42,120 nucleotides of DNA from Streptomyces niphimycinicus (GTDB lineage Bacteria > Actinomycetota > Actinomycetes > Streptomycetales > Streptomycetaceae): the NCBI RefSeq assembly GCF_018883605.1, contig NZ_JAHLEM010000108.1, positions 1-42,120 on the forward strand. The letters run 5' to 3'. Under the pieces are notes generated by a model. It was not told where the DNA came from, made no database searches, and was given only the letters and a program-made list of their open reading frames with translations. Of this stretch, positions 38,457-42,120 are shown in pieces; the stretch's first letter is position 1, and each line of letters opens with the position of its first letter. The position numbers and the translations under genes were made by a program.

Positions 38457-41400
38457 CACTCCCCCTGCCTCGGCCTCGGCGGACCGGTCTCGTCGGGCGC
38501 GCTCCCCTCCCGGCCGGCGCCCCCACCGTCATCCGCACCGCCATCCTCGACACCGCCCGGCACACCGAGCGACGCATCGTCGAAGGCGTCACCACCAGAC
38601 CCAACGGCGTCACCAGACCCAACGGCGTCACCGCCAACCACAGCAGCGTCATCACCGGCCACGGCAGCGTCATCACCCGACGCCTCAGCGTCCCCGCTCC
38701 CCGCCTCCCCCACCGGATCGAGCACCTCGATGATCGCCGATATCAGCCGGTCGACATCCACGGGCTTGGGGACATAGCCGTTCGCGCCGCTGTCGATGGC
38801 CTTCTCCCGGTCGCCGGGCATGACCTTCGCGGTCAGGGCGAGGATCGGCACATCGGCGAGCCGGGGCGTGCTCCGGATGGCCCGGATCGTCTCGTACCCA
38901 TCCATCTCGGGCATCATCACGTCCATCAGGACCAGCGAGACATCGGGGTTGCGATGGAGAACCTCCAGCCCCTCGCGGCCGTTCTCCGCGTACTTCACCG
39001 TCATGCCGACCCGGCCCAGCACATGGGTGAGCGCGAAGACGTTCCGTATGTCGTCGTCGACGATCAGGATGCGGCGGCCGTCCAGCACCCGGCCGGGGCG
39101 TCCGCGCTGCCACTCCTTGAGCTGGGTGGCCCCCGGCCAGCCGTCTTCGTGGTCCTCGGTCTCGTCTCCGTCCTCGGTCTCGGCCCCGCCGCTCAGGGCC
39201 CGGGCGGCGACCAGGCTGTCCGCCTCGCCGAAGATCCCGCTGGGGGCGTGGTCGGTGGTGTCCGGCAGCGCCTCGTCCGGGGCGGGGGCCGCCGCCGGGA
39301 CGGTGGAGCCGGTGGCCCTGGGGTCCGAGGGGTCGGGCGCCGGGGCGACGCCGCTGTAGTGGACGGGGACGTAGAGGGTGAAGCGGGAGCCGACGCCCAG
39401 TTCGCTCTCGGCCACGATCCGGCCGCCGAGCATTCCGGCGATCTCCCGGCTGATGGACAGGCCGAGGCCGGTGCCGCCGTACTTGCGGCTGGTCGTGCCG
39501 TCGGACTGCTGGAACGCCTCGAAGATCACCGGCAGCTTCTCCGGCGGGATGCCGATACCGGTGTCGGTGACGGCGAAGGCGATCACGGCGTCCGCGGACC
39601 GCAGCGCCTCCTCCTCGAACCGCGCTCCCGGGGTGCGCTCGACGCGCAGCGTCACCCCGCCCGAGGAGGTGAACTTCAGGGCGTTGGAGAGCAGATTGCG
39701 CAGAATCTGCTGGAGCCGCTGCTCATCGGAGAACATCTCGCGCGGTACGTCCTCGCCGACGGCGATCTCGAACGACAGCCCCCGGTCGACGGCCAGCGGC
39801 CGGAACGTGGCGTTCACATAGTCCAGGATCTTGACCAGCGGCAGCTTCCTCGGCCGGACGTCCATCCGGCCCGCCTCGATCTTCGACAGATCCAGGACAT
39901 CGTTGATCAGTTGGAGCAGATCGGAGCCGGAGCGGTGGATGGTGGCGGCGAACTGCACCTCCTGGGGGGACAGCCGCCCTTCGGGGTTGTCGGCGAGCAG
40001 CCGGGCCAGGATGAGCAGCGAGTTCAGCGGGGTGCGCAGCTCATGCGACATATTGGCGAGGAACTCGGACTTGTACTGGGAGGCGGTCGCCAGCAGCGCG
40101 GCCTTCTCCTCCATCTCCGCGTTGGAGCGCTGGAGCTCGTTCGAGCGCTGGCGCAGCTCGGTGGTGAGCCGCTGGGACTCGGAGAGCAGCGACTCGGTGC
40201 GGGCGTTGGCGATGATGGTGTTGATCGAGACGCCGATGGTGTTCACGAACTGGTCGATGAAGGCCAGGTGGACCTCGCTGAACCGGCTGAACGAGGCCAG
40301 TTCGATCACTCCGAGCACCTGGTCCTCGTAGAGGATCGGCAGGATGACCACGCTGGCCGGAAGCGCCGAGCCCAGCCCGGAGTTGATGGCGAGGTAGTCG
40401 GGCGGGACGTCGTTGATGAGGATCCGCTTCTTCCCCACCGCCGCCTGGGCGACCAGCCCGCGGCCCGGTGGGCCGGTCCGCGGGGTCTGGCCGTCGCCCC
40501 CGACCGCGTCCTGATCGGTGCCGTATCCGGCGATGAGCTCGAGTCCCTCACCGGGCTTGGCACCGGCCGCGCTCAGGAAGAACGCCCCGAACTGAGCGTT
40601 GACCAGCGGGGTCAGCTCGCTCAGGATCAGATCGGCGACCTCGACCAGATCGCGGTGGCCCTGCATCAGGGAGGCGATACGGGCCAGGTTGGACTCCAGC
40701 CAGTCCTTGGCGCGGGTGGTCTCGCGGAGGTTGGCGACCATCAGGTTGACGTTGTTCTTCAGCGCCGCGACCTCGCCCTGCGCCTCGACCGAGATGGAAC
40801 CGGACATATCACCCTGGGCGACGGCGGAGGCGACCTCGGCGATCGCGCGCACCTGGGTGGTCAGGTTGAGGGCGAGCTCATTGACGCCGGTGGTCAGCCG
40901 CTTCCAGGTGCCGTAGACGCCCTCGACCCGGGCCTGGCCGCCCAGCCGGCCCTCGCTGCCGACCTCGCGGGCCACCCGGGTCACCTCGTCGGAGAACGAG
41001 GAGAGCGTGTCGACCATGGTGTTGATGGTGGTCTTCAGCTCGAGGATCTCACCGCGCGCGTCCACGTCGATCTTCTTGCTCAGATCGCCCTCGGCCACGG
41101 CGGTGGCGACCTGGGCGATATTGCGGACCTGCGAGGTCAGGTTGGACGCCATGAAGTTGACGTTGTCCGTAAGGTCCTTCCAGACCCCGGATACGCCCGG
41201 CACTCCGGCCCGGCCGCCGAGCTGGCCCTCGGTGCCCACCTCGCGCGCCACCCGGGTGACCTCGTCGGCGAACGAGCGCAACTGCTGGACCATGGTGTTC
41301 ACGGTCTCCTTGAGCTCCAGGATCTCGCCCCGGGCATCGACCGTGATCTTCTTCGAGAGATCGCCGTTGGCGACCGCCGTGGTGACCTGGGCGATATTGC

Positions 41401-42120
41401 GGACCTGGGAGGTCAGGTTCAGGGCCATGGAGTTGACGTTCTCCGTAAGGTCCTTCCAGACCCCGGATACGCCCCTGACCTGGGCCTGGCCGCCGAGGTT
41501 GCCCTCGGTGCCGACCTCGCGGGCCACCCGGGTCACCTCGTCGGCGAAGGACGACAGCCGGTCCACCATGGTGTTGATCGTCGACTTCAGCTCCAGGATC
41601 TCGCCCTTCGCCTCGACCGTGATCGTCTTGCTCAGATCACCCTCGGCCACGGCGGTGGCGACCTGGGCGATATTGCGGACCTGCGAGGTCAGGTTGTCGG
41701 CCATGAAGTTGACGTTCTCCGTAAGGTCCTTCCAGACCCCGGATACGCCCCTGACCTGAGCCCGGCCGCCCAGCTCACCCTCGGTGCCCACCTCGCGGGC
41801 CACCCGCGTCACCTCGTCGGCGAAGGCGGAGAGCTGGTCGACCATGGTGTTGATCGTCGACTTGAGCTGGAGGATCTCGCCCCTCGCATCCACGGTGATC
41901 TTCTGCGAGAGATCGCCGTTGGCGACGGCCGTGGTGACCTGGGCGATATTGCGGACCTGCGAGGTCAGGTTGGACGCCATGAAGTTGACGCTGTCCGTAA
42001 GGTCCTTCCAGACCCCGGAGACACCCCTGACCTGAGCCCGGCCGCCCAGCTCGCCCTCGGTGCCCACCTCGCGCGCCACCCGCGTCACCTCGTCGGCGAA
42101 CGCCCCGAGCTGGTCGACCA
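38456..42120 (-). CDS. Poly-HAMP hybrid histidine kinase (partial, runs off window)
   Basis: At least 1220 residues in the window; the 5' end is beyond 42120. Order from N-terminus: at least five HAMP units of exactly 92 residues (42091-40712) with an incomplete one before them; GAF domain (about 40700-40200); coiled coil; HisKA with [15 protein letters not shown] (about 40065-40020); HATPase with [17 protein letters not shown] and GGTGLGLSI (about 39760-39370); receiver ([26 protein letters not shown], about 39085-38720). A low-complexity Gly/Asp/Ala tail ends it. No membrane helix is visible here. The layout matches poly-HAMP group III hybrid kinases known from fungal Nik1 osmosensors. The stop overlaps the response regulator start, so they are one unit. 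Confidence 0.93.
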   Translation of the reverse strand, partial: VDQLGAFADEVTRVAREVGTEGELGGRAQVRGVSGVWKDLTDSVNFMASNLTSQVRNIAQVTTAVANGDLSQKITVDARGEILQLKSTINTMVDQLSAFADEVTRVAREVGTEGELGGRAQVRGVSGVWKDLTENVNFMADNLTSQVRNIAQVATAVAEGDLSKTITVEAKGEILELKSTINTMVDRLSSFADEVTRVAREVGTEGNLGGQAQVRGVSGVWKDLTENVNSMALNLTSQVRNIAQVTTAVANGDLSKKITVDARGEILELKETVNTMVQQLRSFADEVTRVAREVGTEGQLGGRAGVPGVSGVWKDLTDNVNFMASNLTSQVRNIAQVATAVAEGDLSKKIDVDARGEILELKTTINTMVDTLSSFSDEVTRVAREVGSEGRLGGQARVEGVYGTWKRLTTGVNELALNLTTQVRAIAEVASAVAQGDMSGSISVEAQGEVAALKNNVNLMVANLRETTRAKDWLESNLARIASLMQGHRDLVEVADLILSELTPLVNAQFGAFFLSAAGAKPGEGLELIAGYGTDQDAVGGDGQTPRTGPPGRGLVAQAAVGKKRILINDVPPDYLAINSGLGSALPASVVILPILYEDQVLGVIELASFSRFSEVHLAFIDQFVNTIGVSINTIIANARTESLLSESQRLTTELRQRSNELQRSNAEMEEKAALLATASQYKSEFLANMSHELRTPLNSLLILARLLADNPEGRLSPQEVQFAATIHRSGSDLLQLINDVLDLSKIEAGRMDVRPRKLPLVKILDYVNATFRPLAVDRGLSFEIAVGEDVPREMFSDEQRLQQILRNLLSNALKFTSSGGVTLRVERTPGARFEEEALRSADAVIAFAVTDTGIGIPPEKLPVIFEAFQQSDGTTSRKYGGTGLGLSISREIAGMLGGRIVAESELGVGSRFTLYVPVHYSGVAPAPDPSDPRATGSTVPAAAPAPDEALPDTTDHAPSGIFGEADSLVAARALSGGAETEDGDETEDHEDGWPGATQLKEWQRGRPGRVLDGRRILIVDDDIRNVFALTHVLGRVGMTVKYAENGREGLEVLHRNPDVSLVLMDVMMPEMDGYETIRAIRSTPRLADVPILALTAKVMPGDREKAIDSGANGYVPKPVDVDRLISAIIEVLDPVGEAGSGDAEASGDDAAVAGDDAAVVGGDAVGSGDAVGSGGDAFDDASLGVPGGVEDGGADDGGGAGREGSAPDETGPPRPRQGE
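40712..42120 (-). repeat. 276-bp tandem repeat array encoding HAMP units
   Basis: Copies of AAGGTCCTTCCAGACCCC start at 41171, 41447, 41723 and 41999, exactly 276 bases apart. Units end-to-end are 42091-41816, 41815-41540, 41539-41264, 41263-40988 and 40987-40712. The last is the most diverged. DNA conservation is strong enough to recombine. Confidence 0.93.

Noticed and set aside
1..42120. tRNA genes, CRISPR arrays, insertion sequences and prophage genes
   Set aside because: No cloverleaf-like tRNA pattern with TTCGA arm, no spaced short repeats with unique spacers, and no transposase or integrase motif was seen in any frame by eye.

Overview
The window is very GC-rich chromosomal DNA from an actinomycete, almost certainly a Streptomyces. 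Supporting signs are the third-position GC bias, GTG and TTG starts, many 1-4 base stop/start overlaps, long GC-rich hairpin terminators without U tracts, and a gene order that I recognise as the Streptomyces core: serB, fabG-fabI, tldD-tldE, tyrS, moaA, DUF485-actP, secreted subtilase. There are no rRNA, tRNA, CRISPR or transposase genes.

Layout. 0.25-5.6 kb: ACT-domain phosphoserine phosphatase, SixA-type phosphatase, two tiny membrane proteins, a CynX/NimT-type MFS transporter with a divergent GntR/FCD regulator and a palindrome between them, and a small secreted Cys protein. Three of these genes end inside short tandem repeats that copy the stop codon. 5.7-8.9 kb: fabG-fabI fatty acid operon, an MBL-fold protein with a degenerate ferredoxin-like N-terminus, and a broken GHKL ATPase gene. 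9.1-14.9 kb: a polymorphic-toxin locus with an SseB-like protein, a WXG-like helical partner, a 1476-residue WXG/Rhs protein whose last ~99 residues are a separate AT-richer toxin tip, and a matching AT-richer immunity candidate. 15.1-21.0 kb: tldD-tldE, tyrS, small envelope proteins and a small zinc-type protein with a likely leaderless start. 21.0-26.9 kb: moaA, DUF485-actP with a CRP-like palindrome in front, subtilase, membrane protein. 26.9-29.0 kb: lysoplasmalogenase overlapping a sterol-desaturase-family hydroxylase, then a small frameshifted relic. 29.0-33.8 kb: DEDDh exonuclease with BRCT, Cys-rich zinc protein, SURF1, GH15 glycosidase, and an SDR lacking the catalytic Tyr/Lys. 34.4-38.0 kb: an Asp23/AmaP envelope-stress cluster. 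38.0-42.1 kb: a response regulator translationally coupled to a hybrid histidine kinase with at least five 92-residue HAMP units, truncated by the window edge.

How they work together. fabG and fabI perform the two reductive steps of type II fatty acid elongation. TldD and TldE form one protease. DUF485 and ActP form an acetate-uptake pair. The 9.1-14.9 kb block reads as a contact-dependent or type VII-linked toxin cassette, and is the most likely place for an uncharacterised activity. The Asp23 block and poly-HAMP kinase are adjacent and may form a stress-sensing envelope module, but this is inferred from adjacency only.
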